A stretch of 64,000 nucleotides of DNA from Candidatus Ruthia magnifica str. Cm (Calyptogena magnifica). Lineage in GTDB: Bacteria; Pseudomonadota; Gammaproteobacteria; PS1; Pseudothioglobaceae. Position 1 is the stretch's first letter, and each line of letters starts with the position of its first letter. A program made the position numbers and the translations under genes. Location: NCBI RefSeq assembly GCF_000015105.1, contig NC_008610.1, positions 868,001 to 932,000 of the forward strand, given 5' to 3'. The notes beneath the pieces were generated by a model that was given only the letters and a program-made list of their open reading frames with translations, was not told where the DNA came from and did not search any database. Shown one piece after another: positions 49,987 through 59,551 of this stretch.

Positions 49987-50718
49987 TTAAATACCACTAT
50001 AGCGCACGCCAGTATTTAAATTAAGATCTGCTCTAATTTGTGTAGATTGAACTGTTTTCAAGGTTTGATTAATTTTACTTGACACGTCATATAAATCACC
50101 AAAAATAACAGCATCACTGTTTACACTTTCAACACAAGCAGGCATCTCACCTTTGTCAACCTTGTGTACACACATTGTACAAGATTCAACAGTGCCTTTA
50201 CCACGAGGCATGTGTTCTTTTTGATTGTTTAGTGTCTCATGTACAAACGAGCGAGCGTCATATGGACAAGCCATCATACAATAACGACAACCAATACATA
50301 AATGCTTATCTACCAATACAATCCCATCTTCACGCTTCATAGAGGCATTTGTTGGACAAACATCAACACAAGGTGGCTCTTTGCAATGTTGGCACATCAA
50401 TGCAAGATTACTAACTTTACCAGTGGCTTTATCTTTAACCTTTAGTTTTTTAATCCAGTCTGGTTTTTGATTGTCTGTTGAGTGTACCTCAGAGCCCCAT
50501 CCTTGCTCCTTTTGACAAGCGCTAACCATGCCATCAATATCAACTTCACTTAACTTATTAGTATCAATCAACATACCCCAGCGTTTTTCATTGGTCACCG
50601 GTGTTTTATTAGTACTGGCAAACGCTGTCAAGGTAATACCACTAGTAACTATAGCAACACCAATTGTTGTTGTGCTCGTGGTTTTAATAAAATCGCGACG
50701 ATTTAATATTTTACTCAT
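49987..50718 (-). CDS. dsrO: DsrO, periplasmic iron-sulfur subunit of DsrMKJOP
   Basis: DsrO carries four [4Fe-4S]-type clusters and passes electrons between DsrJ and DsrP. I set the start at the ATG at 50718, which overlaps the dsrJ stop (ATGA), giving a twin-arginine signal NRRDFIKTTSTTTIGVAIV at the N-terminus; the longer frame would push this signal inside. The protein has 243 residues. Cluster motifs are CQHCKEPPCVDVCP, CIGCRYCMMACP, CTMCVHKV and an earlier Cys. It needs the Tat pathway. Confidence 0.92.
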   Translation of the reverse strand: MSKILNRRDFIKTTSTTTIGVAIVTSGITLTAFASTNKTPVTNEKRWGMLIDTNKLSEVDIDGMVSACQKEQGWGSEVHSTDNQKPDWIKKLKVKDKATGKVSNLALMCQHCKEPPCVDVCPTNASMKREDGIVLVDKHLCIGCRYCMMACPYDARSFVHETLNNQKEHMPRGKGTVESCTMCVHKVDKGEMPACVESVNSDAVIFGDLYDVSSKINQTLKTVQSTQIRADLNLNTGVRYSGI

Positions 50719-51098
50719 AATGAACCTTCCTTTGGTTTCGTGCGGTGACAACTAAAGCAATCAAGACTAACACCGACTTGTTCATGACAATCTGAACAAA
50801 ATTGATCCTTCTTATTAACTGAATAGTACTGATTGATTGTCTTATTTTTATTAGCATGGCACGACACACAACCTTTTAAAGAATATTCATTCGTTCGTAC
50901 ACCTTGGCGCAAGGTTTTATCACGCTTATGACGTAAAAATTCAGGATGCATTTTTCGAATAATCGAAATACTTTCATGAAATACTTTGCCAGATGCCTTA
51001 ATAGAATTGGCTTGCTCACCAAGATTATCATGTTCGTTAGTATGCGCAAACACATTACCTATCAACAAACTTAAAAAAACAACCAGCAAATGATTCAT
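50715..51098 (-). CDS. dsrJ: DsrJ, triheme cytochrome c of DsrMKJOP
   Basis: DsrJ is a periplasmic cytochrome with three haems. The protein has 127 residues, with a signal peptide MNHLLVVFLSLLIGNVFA and three CxxCH motifs: CVSCH near residue 77, CSDCH near 100 and CFSCH near 112. In Allochromatium one haem has unusual His/Met/Cys ligation; ligands cannot be assigned by eye here. It overlaps dsrO by 4 bases. Confidence 0.92.
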   Translation of the reverse strand: MNHLLVVFLSLLIGNVFAHTNEHDNLGEQANSIKASGKVFHESISIIRKMHPEFLRHKRDKTLRQGVRTNEYSLKGCVSCHANKNKTINQYYSVNKKDQFCSDCHEQVGVSLDCFSCHRTKPKEGSL

Positions 51099-51127
51099 AA
51101 TTTTTATTACACTTAGATTAAATCGAA

Positions 51128-53092
51128 TTATTCACCAAGGCCCATTTGAATATAACCAGTCGGACAAACGTCAGCACAAATATGACAACCAATACACTTA
51201 TTGTAATCAGTATCAACATATCTACCCAGAGTTGCCTTGTCTTTCTTAACCTTAAAGACCGCATCTTGAGGGCAATACATCACACAGTTATCACATTCAA
51301 AACACAAACCACAAGACATACAACGAGCTGCTTCTTTTTGTACTTCCTCTTCAGTGTAACCAATTAAACGTTCATCAAAATTACCTAGTACGTTGTCAAC
51401 ATTTACCAATTTATGATTGCGTTGATTGCGTTGTTCATAATCAAAATGACCCAAAAATAATTCCGTATGTGGAATAATGGAGGCAAAAGCCCGATCTTCA
51501 TAATTATGCACCGCAAAATCAGCAGTATCTGTTGAGACTGCAACATTAGAATCTAACTCATAAGATTCAGGAGAAAGGTCCCATTCTTTTAACTTATTCA
51601 TTAAATCAAAATAACTAACATCAATCTTAGGGCGAGTATGCTGATCAGCGCCCACGAGATAATCACCAATACTTTCAGCAACAATTGATGCTTGACCAAT
51701 AGCAGTTGTTAATAAGTGTGGACGAACCACATCACCACAAACAAAGAAACCTGGTTTATTAGGTACTTGATAGTTCTTATCTGCATCAATAAATCCATGT
51801 TCATTAAAAAAGGAAGTGTCCATACCTTCAGAATCAACACCTTGACCAATGGCAGAAACAATCAACTCGCACTCAGTATCAAATTCAGAGCCTTCAATTG
51901 GCGTATTTCCATCTTTTTCTAAACGAATCATACGTAGTGCAGTTGCACGACCATCTTTCTCTATAACTACTTCAACAGGTTGTAACTGTCCTTGAATTTC
52001 AACACCCTCACGAGTTGCATCATCAATTTCTTCTTGCGCTGCTGGCATATTTTCAACGGTAGAACGTGTTGTTAACAATACGTCTGCACCTAAGCGCTTA
52101 GAAGTATCGACCACATCATGCGCTGTATCACTAAAGATAATATGTTCAGGACGGTCTTTTTCAGCAGCATTATTAATATTACCCAAGCGGCGTGCAACTG
52201 ACACAACATCAATTGAAGTATCGCCACCACCAATACAAATCACCTTGCCTGTAATGTGTTTCAAACGACCTTGATTGTACGCTTCAAGAAAAGCAACACC
52301 AGAGACACAATTTATTGCTTCACCACCTGGAATAGGCAATGTACGACCGCTCATAGCGCCTATTGCAAACAAAACAGCATCAAATTCTTTTTCTAATTCG
52401 TCAATAGTAACGTCAACACCAACTTTCGTGTTCATTCTAGTTTCAACGCCTGTATTGATAATACGATCAATCTCATAAGACAATACATCACGTGGTACAC
52501 GATAATCAGGAATACCGTACATCATCATGCCGCCTAATTGATCATATTTTTCAAATACAGTTACACTGTGGCCTTGACGACGTAATTTAAGTGCTGCTGC
52601 CAAACCGCCACAACCTCCACCAATAATAGCAACTTTTTTGCCTGTATCTTTAACATCAATTTTAAACGTATAACCTTCAACTTTTGCATTATCGCCAATA
52701 AACTGCTCAACCGCATTAATACCGACCGTATCTTCGACTTCATTACGATTACAACCATCTTCACAAGGTGCTGGACAAACACGACCCATCACTGATGGAA
52801 ATGGATTTGAATCTGTAGCGCGTTGAAATGCGTACTCTTGCCAAGATAAGTCACCAAAAGGCTTCTCCATGCCGCGAACAATATCTAACCAGCCACGAAT
52901 ATTATGTCCTGAAGGACACGAACCTTGACAAGGTGGCGTTTGAGTGACATAAGTAGGGCACTTATGAGAGGTGTCTTCTTTAAAAATTTTTTGACTCCAC
53001 GGCACTGTTTTTAGTTCATCACCATCATCGGTATATAATCTGAATGTGTGATTATAGCCCTTAGTTGGTACGCCATATGGGTTCTTTTGCAT
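51128..53092 (-). CDS. dsrL: DsrL, NAD(P)H:acceptor oxidoreductase of the Dsr pathway
   Basis: DsrL is a GltD-like iron-sulfur flavoprotein that takes electrons from DsrAB during sulfur oxidation and reduces NAD(P)+. The protein has 654 residues. N-terminal cluster cysteines are PCQGSCPSGHNIRGW and VCPAPCEDGC. The FAD loop is AIIGGGCGGLAAAL near residue 153, the NAD loop CIGGGDTS near 290 and a second FAD motif GFFVCGDVV near 440. The C-terminal ferredoxin part reads CMSCGLCFECDNCVMYCP and CIGCHICADVCPTGYI. The C-terminal ferredoxin is the mark of DsrL rather than GltD. Confidence 0.96.
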   Translation of the reverse strand: MQKNPYGVPTKGYNHTFRLYTDDGDELKTVPWSQKIFKEDTSHKCPTYVTQTPPCQGSCPSGHNIRGWLDIVRGMEKPFGDLSWQEYAFQRATDSNPFPSVMGRVCPAPCEDGCNRNEVEDTVGINAVEQFIGDNAKVEGYTFKIDVKDTGKKVAIIGGGCGGLAAALKLRRQGHSVTVFEKYDQLGGMMMYGIPDYRVPRDVLSYEIDRIINTGVETRMNTKVGVDVTIDELEKEFDAVLFAIGAMSGRTLPIPGGEAINCVSGVAFLEAYNQGRLKHITGKVICIGGGDTSIDVVSVARRLGNINNAAEKDRPEHIIFSDTAHDVVDTSKRLGADVLLTTRSTVENMPAAQEEIDDATREGVEIQGQLQPVEVVIEKDGRATALRMIRLEKDGNTPIEGSEFDTECELIVSAIGQGVDSEGMDTSFFNEHGFIDADKNYQVPNKPGFFVCGDVVRPHLLTTAIGQASIVAESIGDYLVGADQHTRPKIDVSYFDLMNKLKEWDLSPESYELDSNVAVSTDTADFAVHNYEDRAFASIIPHTELFLGHFDYEQRNQRNHKLVNVDNVLGNFDERLIGYTEEEVQKEAARCMSCGLCFECDNCVMYCPQDAVFKVKKDKATLGRYVDTDYNKCIGCHICADVCPTGYIQMGLGE

Positions 53093-53158
53093 ATCAAATC
53101 TCCTTATTTTCGTTTAAGTTTCTGCTGTTTCTACCAACGTGGCATCATCAGTATCAGT

Positions 53159-54715
53159 TTATGGTTGGTCCTTTTGGGCTTCTGTTTGTGGCTTATCCAT
53201 AATAATTGCTTCACTCACTAACTGGTGAACACTCACAATCATGTACGGGTCAAAATCAAATTTAGGTAGTACTTTAGAAAATTGCGACTTACAAATGGCA
53301 CAAATAGCAGCCAGTGTATTAACACCATTATTTTTTTCAACTGCTTTCAGTGCTTGCATTCTTGGCATTGCACCTTTCACACGAATTTCCATTAAATCGT
53401 CTGTTAATAAACCACCACCACCACCGCAACAAAAAGTAGCCTCTTTAATTGTGCTACGTTCCATATCAACATAATTATTACACACAGCTTTAATAACATC
53501 ACGTGGCAAAATAAATTGACCACCTGAAATACCACCCATATTAGTTGCACGGGCAACATTGCATGAATCATGAAAAGTAACCGTTCGATCATCATTAGCA
53601 GACTTATTAAAGGTTAATTTACCTCTTTGAATTAAGTCATGGGTATATTCAATAATATGTTGTGGTTGTGGATAACGAGGATCTAATTGGTTTTGTAATT
53701 TTTGACCAAATTCATCGGCAGCACCTGCACCTACGCCTGATAGAGTATTCCAAAAACTATAAGCAACACGCCAAGCATGTCCACACTCACCCACCATAAC
53801 CCGTGACACTTCTAAATCAAGTGCTGCCTTACGAATACGCAAAGCAGCCTTACGCATTACATCATAAGAACCAATAAACATACCAAAGTTTGCACCTTCA
53901 GAAGCATATGAACTTAACGTCCAACTAACACCATCTTGATGAAATACTTTACCATAACCGATTAACCCATCAATATGAGGTTCAGCAAAAAAGTCTGCCG
54001 ATGGGGTGATTAATAAAATTTCTGCCTTTTTTTGGTCTAAGGGGTATTTAACGGCAATCCCACCTGTCTCTTCTTCAATTTCTTCTTCAAGGTCAAGCAA
54101 TGTATCACGCAAAGCTGGCTCAGGTAAACCCAAGTTATTGCCAATTGTTAAAGCCTTGCCTAAAATTTGATTACAATATTTTTGACCTATGCCAACCGTA
54201 TCTAACACTTCACGAGCTGCCATTGAAATTTCAGCTGTATCAATACCGTATGGACAAAATACTGAACAACGACGACATTGTGAACACTGATGAAAATAGT
54301 TATACCAATCATCTAACATATCATCGTCTAATTCTTTAGCGCCTACCAATTTAGGAAAGTATTTACCTGCAAAAGTGAAATGACGACGATAAACACTTCT
54401 AAATAAATCTTGACGTGCAACTGGCATATTTTTTGGATCTGAAGAGCCTAAAAAATAATGACACTTATCGGTACAAGCACCACATTTAACACACGAATCT
54501 AAAAATACTTGTACGGAGCGATATTTAGATTTAAGTTCACTCATTTTATCAATAGCAACTTGCTGCCAATTGTCTACCTTTTCACCAGGAAAACCTAATG
54601 AATTTTGAAATTCTTGCGTGGATTTGAACGGTCCTTCGCCATCCATAATATCTTCTTTTAATTCAGGAATTTCAAGATAAGTGGGTAATACCGGGATGTC
54701 AAATTCTTTTTTCAT
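53159..54715 (-). CDS. dsrK: DsrK, HdrD-like iron-sulfur subunit of DsrMKJOP
   Basis: DsrK is the cytoplasmic catalytic-type subunit that probably reacts with DsrC trisulfide or disulfide. The protein has 518 residues. Two ferredoxin clusters are CVKCGACTDKCHYFLG near residue 71 and CSQCRRCSVFCPYGID near 147. CCG-type motifs follow: GECGHAWR near 315, HDSCN near 388 and CCGGGGG near 432, with CAICKSQF near 475. It sits two bases downstream of dsrM. Confidence 0.95.
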   Translation of the reverse strand: MKKEFDIPVLPTYLEIPELKEDIMDGEGPFKSTQEFQNSLGFPGEKVDNWQQVAIDKMSELKSKYRSVQVFLDSCVKCGACTDKCHYFLGSSDPKNMPVARQDLFRSVYRRHFTFAGKYFPKLVGAKELDDDMLDDWYNYFHQCSQCRRCSVFCPYGIDTAEISMAAREVLDTVGIGQKYCNQILGKALTIGNNLGLPEPALRDTLLDLEEEIEEETGGIAVKYPLDQKKAEILLITPSADFFAEPHIDGLIGYGKVFHQDGVSWTLSSYASEGANFGMFIGSYDVMRKAALRIRKAALDLEVSRVMVGECGHAWRVAYSFWNTLSGVGAGAADEFGQKLQNQLDPRYPQPQHIIEYTHDLIQRGKLTFNKSANDDRTVTFHDSCNVARATNMGGISGGQFILPRDVIKAVCNNYVDMERSTIKEATFCCGGGGGLLTDDLMEIRVKGAMPRMQALKAVEKNNGVNTLAAICAICKSQFSKVLPKFDFDPYMIVSVHQLVSEAIIMDKPQTEAQKDQP

Positions 54716-54716
54716 A

Positions 54717-55490
54717 TTATTCGTCTTTACCTAAAGTTTGTTCTAATTGTGTTGCATGCTCTTGCTCTTGCTTAAGTGCCCAAGATGAAATATGACGTTT
54801 TGAGCGAGCATTATCCACTTGATTTAGTGTAGGGCTAAAGAAAATACCTGGCACGTGTAATAATTTAGAAATCGGAAAAATTGCCATCAATACAAATACC
54901 AAGAAAATATGTACTAAAAAATGCACTTCTATTGGTAGGTTTGCCCAATTAAAATTCACTAAACCTGAGGCAAATTCCTTCACCATAATAATATCTGTAT
55001 GATTGCTGGTAAATGTCATCACAGCACCACTTATGCCAATAATAAGTAACATAATCAACATTAAATAATCACTCGGTGCTGAAATATAACGAATACGCTC
55101 AACAAAAATACGACGCAACATAAGTCCAACAAGACCAATCACCATAGTAAAAGCAGCATATTTAAATGGTTGGGTTAATAAAAATATACCAGGCAAGTCA
55201 CCTATCCAAAAATAACGTATATGGCGAATTAAAACCAATAACAGGCCGATATGAAACAACCAGCCAAACAACCAAATCCATTTGTTTGATTTAAATAAAC
55301 TTTCAAATAAAACTACTTCACGTATCATAAGCATAATCACACCTATTTGTGTTAACGGAGTTGGTGCTGTTGGAATTTTAAGGGGAGCTGGCGTTATCCA
55401 AAATTGATAAATTTTTCTCGCCATTCCAACAAGGAATACAATTAATGAAATATAAAATAAAGCGATAAAAATAATGCTTATTATGGACAT
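54717..55490 (-). CDS. dsrM: DsrM, cytochrome b-type membrane subunit of DsrMKJOP
   Basis: DsrM is a NarI-like di-haem cytochrome b that exchanges electrons with quinone and DsrK. I chose the ATG at 55490 (MSIISIIFIALFYISLIVFLVGM), with GAG a few bases upstream; the longer frame starts inside the stem-loop after dsrC. The protein has 257 residues with six hydrophobic segments. Histidines in GWLFHIGLLLVLIRH and EVHFLVHIFLVF are likely haem ligands. Confidence 0.92.
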   Translation of the reverse strand: MSIISIIFIALFYISLIVFLVGMARKIYQFWITPAPLKIPTAPTPLTQIGVIMLMIREVVLFESLFKSNKWIWLFGWLFHIGLLLVLIRHIRYFWIGDLPGIFLLTQPFKYAAFTMVIGLVGLMLRRIFVERIRYISAPSDYLMLIMLLIIGISGAVMTFTSNHTDIIMVKEFASGLVNFNWANLPIEVHFLVHIFLVFVLMAIFPISKLLHVPGIFFSPTLNQVDNARSKRHISSWALKQEQEHATQLEQTLGKDE

Positions 55491-55520
55491 TTTATTCTCA
55501 AATTCAATGATTAAAATATT

Positions 55521-55548
55521 AAAAAACACCTATTAAAGCAGGTGTTTT
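55521..55548 (-). terminator. Stem-loop with T-run between dsrC and dsrM
   Basis: Read on the minus strand, AAAACACCT is followed by an 8-base loop, AGGTGTTTT and then TT, giving a 9-bp stem and a run of six Ts, 16 bases after the dsrC stop and 31 bases before the dsrM start. It fits a partial terminator or an RNA-end protector that would raise dsrA-dsrC levels over dsrM-dsrN. The structure is seen; the effect is inferred. Confidence 0.6.
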
Positions 55549-55563
55549 ATTATTTGTATTGAC

Positions 55564-55887
55564 TTAAATACAGCCAGTTGGTTTTGGCAATCCAGCGAAA
55601 CGACAACCTTGTTTACCAGGACCATATGGGAATAAAGAATACAAATACTTAGAGTTGCCTTTGTCTTTGCCCATTCTTTTAGCGATTGCTTTGGTTAGTA
55701 CACGTACTGCAGGTGCAATTTGGTATTCTTCAAAATAATCACGTAAGAAATTAATCACATCCCAATGCTCGTCACTTAAATTAACATCGTCATCTTTTGC
55801 CATTTTCTCAGCAATTTCTTTAGTCCAATCGCCCAAATCTACCAAAAAACCTTCTTCATCTACTTCTGCACCTAAAATATCAGCCAT
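55564..55887 (-). CDS. dsrC: DsrC, sulfur carrier protein
   Basis: DsrC carries sulfur on its C-terminal arm, accepts it from DsrEFH and presents it to DsrAB. The protein has 107 residues. The body is ADILGAEVDEEGFLVDLGDWTKEIAEKMA. The arm reads YGPGKQGCRFAGLPKPTGCI, with both conserved cysteines present, the last being penultimate. It is therefore a true DsrC and not a TusE-like protein without the upstream Cys. It is followed by a stem-loop. Confidence 0.98.
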   Translation of the reverse strand: MADILGAEVDEEGFLVDLGDWTKEIAEKMAKDDDVNLSDEHWDVINFLRDYFEEYQIAPAVRVLTKAIAKRMGKDKGNSKYLYSLFPYGPGKQGCRFAGLPKPTGCI

Positions 55888-55913
55888 TTTTTACTCCTAT
55901 ATAAAAATTTAAG

Positions 55914-56210
55914 TTAAACCCAAGAAACCACAGTTCCATGTTCAACAACTAAATCAACAAAACCTGCATAATCAACTAATTTGATATTATCAGCAAGTTT
56001 TGAAGAAATTCCTCTTGCTTCAACATCACCTTGAAGTGCATAAATTCTACCTTGAGCGGCAAGATCAGCAATCATTAATGAGTTGATATTTTTCGCAGCA
56101 GAAATAACACCATCTTCAATTAATAAAATAACACTTATATCATCAATTGTATTAAGGCAAGATTTGAGTGAATTTCGCTCGAAAGATGATTTATTAACAG
56201 TATGCAACAT
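55914..56210 (-). CDS. dsrH: DsrH, subunit of the DsrEFH sulfurtransferase
   Basis: DsrH is the TusB-like member of the DsrE2F2H2 complex. I set the start at the ATG at 56210 because AGGAGGG lies seven bases upstream; a TTG two codons earlier would sit on the ribosome binding site itself. The protein has 98 residues. It opens MLHTVNKSSFERNSLKSC, with the cysteine near residue 14, where the family has one, and ends VEHGTVVSWV. Confidence 0.92.
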   Translation of the reverse strand: MLHTVNKSSFERNSLKSCLNTIDDISVILLIEDGVISAAKNINSLMIADLAAQGRIYALQGDVEARGISSKLADNIKLVDYAGFVDLVVEHGTVVSWV

Positions 56211-56222
56211 ATTCAACCCTCC

Positions 56223-56621
56223 TTAGAAACTAAGACATACATCTTGTTCAGACATAATTTTTGAAAGTTCAACATTAGAAACCACTTTAATGCTTGGTTT
56301 TTTTACCCAATCATCATCTTCATACACTAAAGGCATTAAATCATTTAAACTTAGCCCCCTTTCTTCTAAAGACTCTGCTGACACATAAAGCTTATTAATA
56401 TCATAATCACCCAATGCATGAAAAGTTTTGGAAAAATTCTTCATGCCAATACCATTGGCATTTTGTCCTTCAGCAATTTGGTATACACCATCATCAATAA
56501 AAGCCAAAGAGACATCTTGTTCGAATGCTGCAGCAATTAATACCACTTCTAGTGATTCAATTGCATACACTGTGCCAAATGAAGAACGGCGATTTAAATA
56601 CATAAATTTCTTAGTTGCCAT
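56223..56621 (-). CDS. dsrF: DsrF, subunit of the DsrEFH sulfurtransferase
   Basis: DsrF is the TusC-like member. The ATG at 56621 is preceded by GGAGATTAAG; the frame could open four codons earlier inside the end of dsrE but without a better site. The protein has 132 residues. It reads MATKKFMYLNRRSSFGTVYAIESLEVVLIAAAFEQDVSLAFIDDGVYQI, the usual DsrF pattern (RxxPyGt, aFd). It lacks an obvious active cysteine apart from one near the C-terminus, as in the family. Confidence 0.92.
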   Translation of the reverse strand: MATKKFMYLNRRSSFGTVYAIESLEVVLIAAAFEQDVSLAFIDDGVYQIAEGQNANGIGMKNFSKTFHALGDYDINKLYVSAESLEERGLSLNDLMPLVYEDDDWVKKPSIKVVSNVELSKIMSEQDVCLSF

Positions 56622-56622
56622 C

Positions 56623-57024
56623 TTAATCTCCAAATATCACTAAACGATCTGAACGAATGCCCGCTTCAATCAACTGACCTAAGCCAGAAATACGAAACGC
56701 TGGATGAATGTTATTACCATCAATACCATTCTTGCTCGCCTCAGATTCATCTAACATACCGCGACGAAGTGCTGCTGCTATACACACAACAAGTTCAGGC
56801 TCGCCATCAGTGTTCTTAATATCCAACTCTGCCCACTGGTTAACAACATTACGATCATCTTGTGGTGGCAATGTAAAACGTGATGCATTATTCACGCCAT
56901 CATGATAGAAAAATACACGAAAAATTTCATGGCCTTTTTCAATCGCTGCTTTGGCAAATTGGTACGCCGTATCAGACGCTTGATGCTGATACGGTCCTTC
57001 GTTAATTTGAATAGAAATCTTCAT
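56623..57024 (-). CDS. dsrE: DsrE, catalytic sulfurtransferase subunit of DsrEFH
   Basis: DsrE receives persulfide sulfur and passes it to DsrC. The protein has 133 residues. The catalytic cysteine is in PELVVCIAAALRRGMLDESEA near residue 80, and the signature GLGQLIEAGIRSDRLVIFGD ends the protein. Its stop is 2 bases before the chosen dsrF ATG, indicating tight coupling. Confidence 0.95.
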   Translation of the reverse strand: MKISIQINEGPYQHQASDTAYQFAKAAIEKGHEIFRVFFYHDGVNNASRFTLPPQDDRNVVNQWAELDIKNTDGEPELVVCIAAALRRGMLDESEASKNGIDGNNIHPAFRISGLGQLIEAGIRSDRLVIFGD

Positions 57025-57036
57025 AATAATCGATAT

Positions 57037-58110
57037 TTAGAAACGAATATGTGCAGAAGAATTCAACTCATGACGCGCGCCTTTCCAATCATTGATATGA
57101 AATTTAGTGAACGGTAAGCCTGTTTTTTCAAAAAATGCTGGCCAACCAATACGATCAACCCATTCGCCCATTCTTTCCCAATCGCGCGCATCTTTTTTAT
57201 AAACAGATAAGATATTCTTAACCACAGCACCAACTTCTGGCCATCTTGGAGGGTTGTTAGGCAAATTAGAAGCCACTAATTTATGAAACGAAGGCTTAGA
57301 CCTCGCATTTGAGTTCTTACCACCAATCCACAACGCAATCTTAGAATGCTCAGGATCATTGATTTGCATTGGTGGACATGGCGGAAAACATGCACCACAA
57401 CAGATACATTTCTTCTCATCAACTTCCAATGTTGGCTTACCATTAACCATCGCAGGACGAATCGCTGCAACTGGACAACGCGCAACAACAGTTGGACGTT
57501 CACACACATTAGCCACTAAATCATGATTGATTTTAGGTGGTTTAGTATGTTGGATATTAAGTGCGATATCGCCTTGGCCACCACAGTTAATTTGACAACA
57601 AGAAGTGGTCATGTGTACACGATTAGGCATTTCTTCTCTAGTAAATTCCTCATGCAACTCATCCATGAGTGACTTTACAATACCTGAGGCGTCTGTACCT
57701 GGGATATCACAATGCAACCAACCTTGGGTGTGTGAAATCATAGTTACCGATGGGCCTGTGCCACCTACAGGGAAGCCTGCTTCAGTCAATGCAGCAATTA
57801 GCGCTTCAACTTTTGTGACATCAGCCACCATATATTCAACATTAGAGCGCATGGTAAAACGAACAAAGCCATCTGCAAATTCATCGGCAATATCAGCTAA
57901 TTTTCTAATAGAATAAACGTCCATTTGACGTGCAGTACCGCAGCGAACTGTCCAAATTTCTTCATTATTTTTTGAAGTGTGGTGCAATACACCTGGACGA
58001 GGACGATCATGGTAAGCCCACTGCCCGTAATTACGACGCATCGTCGGATGCATATATTGAATAGGATCAGGGCAGCCTGATTCGATAGGCATTCTTGGTG
58101 CTTCAGCCAT
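57037..58110 (-). CDS. dsrB: DsrB, beta subunit of (reverse) dissimilatory sulfite reductase
   Basis: DsrAB converts DsrC-bound sulfur to sulfite in the oxidising direction, with sirohaem and iron-sulfur clusters. The protein has 357 residues. Landmarks are RPRPGVLHH near residue 37, sirohaem-region cysteines in TTSCCQINCGGQGDIALN near 172 and the inserted ferredoxin CICCGACFPPCPPMQI near 236 preceded by CPVAAIRPA. It follows dsrA by 72 bp. Direction of catalysis is inferred from the presence of dsrEFH and dsrL, which mark oxidisers. Confidence 0.97.
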   Translation of the reverse strand: MAEAPRMPIESGCPDPIQYMHPTMRRNYGQWAYHDRPRPGVLHHTSKNNEEIWTVRCGTARQMDVYSIRKLADIADEFADGFVRFTMRSNVEYMVADVTKVEALIAALTEAGFPVGGTGPSVTMISHTQGWLHCDIPGTDASGIVKSLMDELHEEFTREEMPNRVHMTTSCCQINCGGQGDIALNIQHTKPPKINHDLVANVCERPTVVARCPVAAIRPAMVNGKPTLEVDEKKCICCGACFPPCPPMQINDPEHSKIALWIGGKNSNARSKPSFHKLVASNLPNNPPRWPEVGAVVKNILSVYKKDARDWERMGEWVDRIGWPAFFEKTGLPFTKFHINDWKGARHELNSSAHIRF

Positions 58111-58182
58111 TTTATTTCTCCTAGTATATAAAGTTAGGTGAAATTTACGTTCACCTAAAAAATTGTTATTTAAACGATGTGC

Positions 58183-59484
58183 TTATGCACTTGCCTCTGC
58201 TTTATTTTCAAACCACTTAACAGCCTCTTCGTCCCATGTGTCCATACGAACATAAGATGAAGTACGTGTAGAATTAACCATATTAGGGTCTACATTAAGA
58301 CCAATACCTTCAAGGAAGTTAACCACGCCAATACGTTCAATCATTTCACCAGTTCTTTCATGCTCTAGTGCGTTTTCAGCAAAGAAATCAATCACTTCAC
58401 CTGCTAAATCTTCAATCGCTTTAAAATCATCTGCTGTATCCATTTTCATAAATGGCACAATAACTGAACCAAACAAGTCACCAATCTTAAGTGTACGCTT
58501 ACCACCCATAATAATCATTACGCCTTTATCATCACCTGTTGCTAAGATAGGCTCTACATCACCTTTAACAATATATTTATGAGTTAAAGGACTGGTAACA
58601 TTTAAACAATGCATGCATTTAACGCAGTTCTTGTTATCAATTGTAATTGAATTATCTTCATTAAGTGTCATAGCACTAGTAGGACAACGAGAAGTAATGT
58701 TATCAATAACATAACTACGACCTTTATCTGCAACCATCGCTTTCCAGAGATCTTGATTAATTTTAATATCATCTCTCCAAGTACCAATAACTGCAAAGTC
58801 AGCACGTTGAACTGTATTCATACAATCATTTGCACAACCTGATACTTTGAATTTCATTTTGTATGGTAATGCTGGACGATGCATGTCATCTAAAAATGCA
58901 TTAACCAAGGTACGCAAAACTGCTTGCTCATTAACATTTGACATTTCACAACGTGAAGCACCGACACAAGACATGCCTGTACGCACTGCAGGACCAGCAC
59001 CGCCCAAGTCAAAACCATAATCATTAAATGTATTAAAAATAGTCTGTGTTGTTGCTTCAGTTGCACCTTGTAACATAATGTCACCTGATTGGCCATGAAA
59101 TGCAATCAAACCAGAACCACCGTTATCTACAAACATATCACACATATCTCTTAATAAAGTTGATGTGTAGTGCATGCCTGCTGGTGGTTGAACGCGTAAA
59201 GTGTGAAACTCGCCTGCTGCAGGGAACTTATAAGTACCATCTTCGTTTTTTAATTCGTTAAAACGTGGAATAATGCCGCCACCATAACCAATAACACCAA
59301 CTGTGCCACCTTTCCAGTAGCCTTTTTTAGTTACATATGAAGTTTCTAGCGTACCCAATACGTCATGTGCCATTTCAGCGCCAGCATGACTGTCACTTGC
59401 TAATCTTTTAAGACCTGTAACAAACGAAGGCCATGGACCATTTTCCAACTCATCAAGGTTGGGTGTGTTATATAATTCTGCCAT
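58183..59484 (-). CDS. dsrA: DsrA, alpha subunit of (reverse) dissimilatory sulfite reductase
   Basis: This is the catalytic partner of DsrB. The protein has 433 residues. Conserved parts are WPSFVTGLKRLA near residue 18, GYGGGIIPRFNE near 67, the sirohaem/cluster cysteines CVGASRCEMSNVNEQ near 174 and SGCANDCMNTVQ near 213, and a ferredoxin part CVKCMHCLNVTSP near 288. It is the first gene of the dsr operon. The 117 bp upstream hold a -10-like box and two dyads. Confidence 0.98.
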   Translation of the reverse strand: MAELYNTPNLDELENGPWPSFVTGLKRLASDSHAGAEMAHDVLGTLETSYVTKKGYWKGGTVGVIGYGGGIIPRFNELKNEDGTYKFPAAGEFHTLRVQPPAGMHYTSTLLRDMCDMFVDNGGSGLIAFHGQSGDIMLQGATEATTQTIFNTFNDYGFDLGGAGPAVRTGMSCVGASRCEMSNVNEQAVLRTLVNAFLDDMHRPALPYKMKFKVSGCANDCMNTVQRADFAVIGTWRDDIKINQDLWKAMVADKGRSYVIDNITSRCPTSAMTLNEDNSITIDNKNCVKCMHCLNVTSPLTHKYIVKGDVEPILATGDDKGVMIIMGGKRTLKIGDLFGSVIVPFMKMDTADDFKAIEDLAGEVIDFFAENALEHERTGEMIERIGVVNFLEGIGLNVDPNMVNSTRTSSYVRMDTWDEEAVKWFENKAEASA

Positions 59485-59551
59485 TTTATCTCTCCAGTAT
59501 ATTTAAGTAAATCCCCTTAGCTTTTTCCAAAAGAATGTGTGAACGAAATAA

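Noticed and set aside
55491-55529. Longer dsrM start (13 extra residues, MFFNILIIEFENK)
   Set aside because: It would begin inside the stem-loop after dsrC; the ATG at 55490 directly opens the first membrane helix, as in other DsrM proteins.
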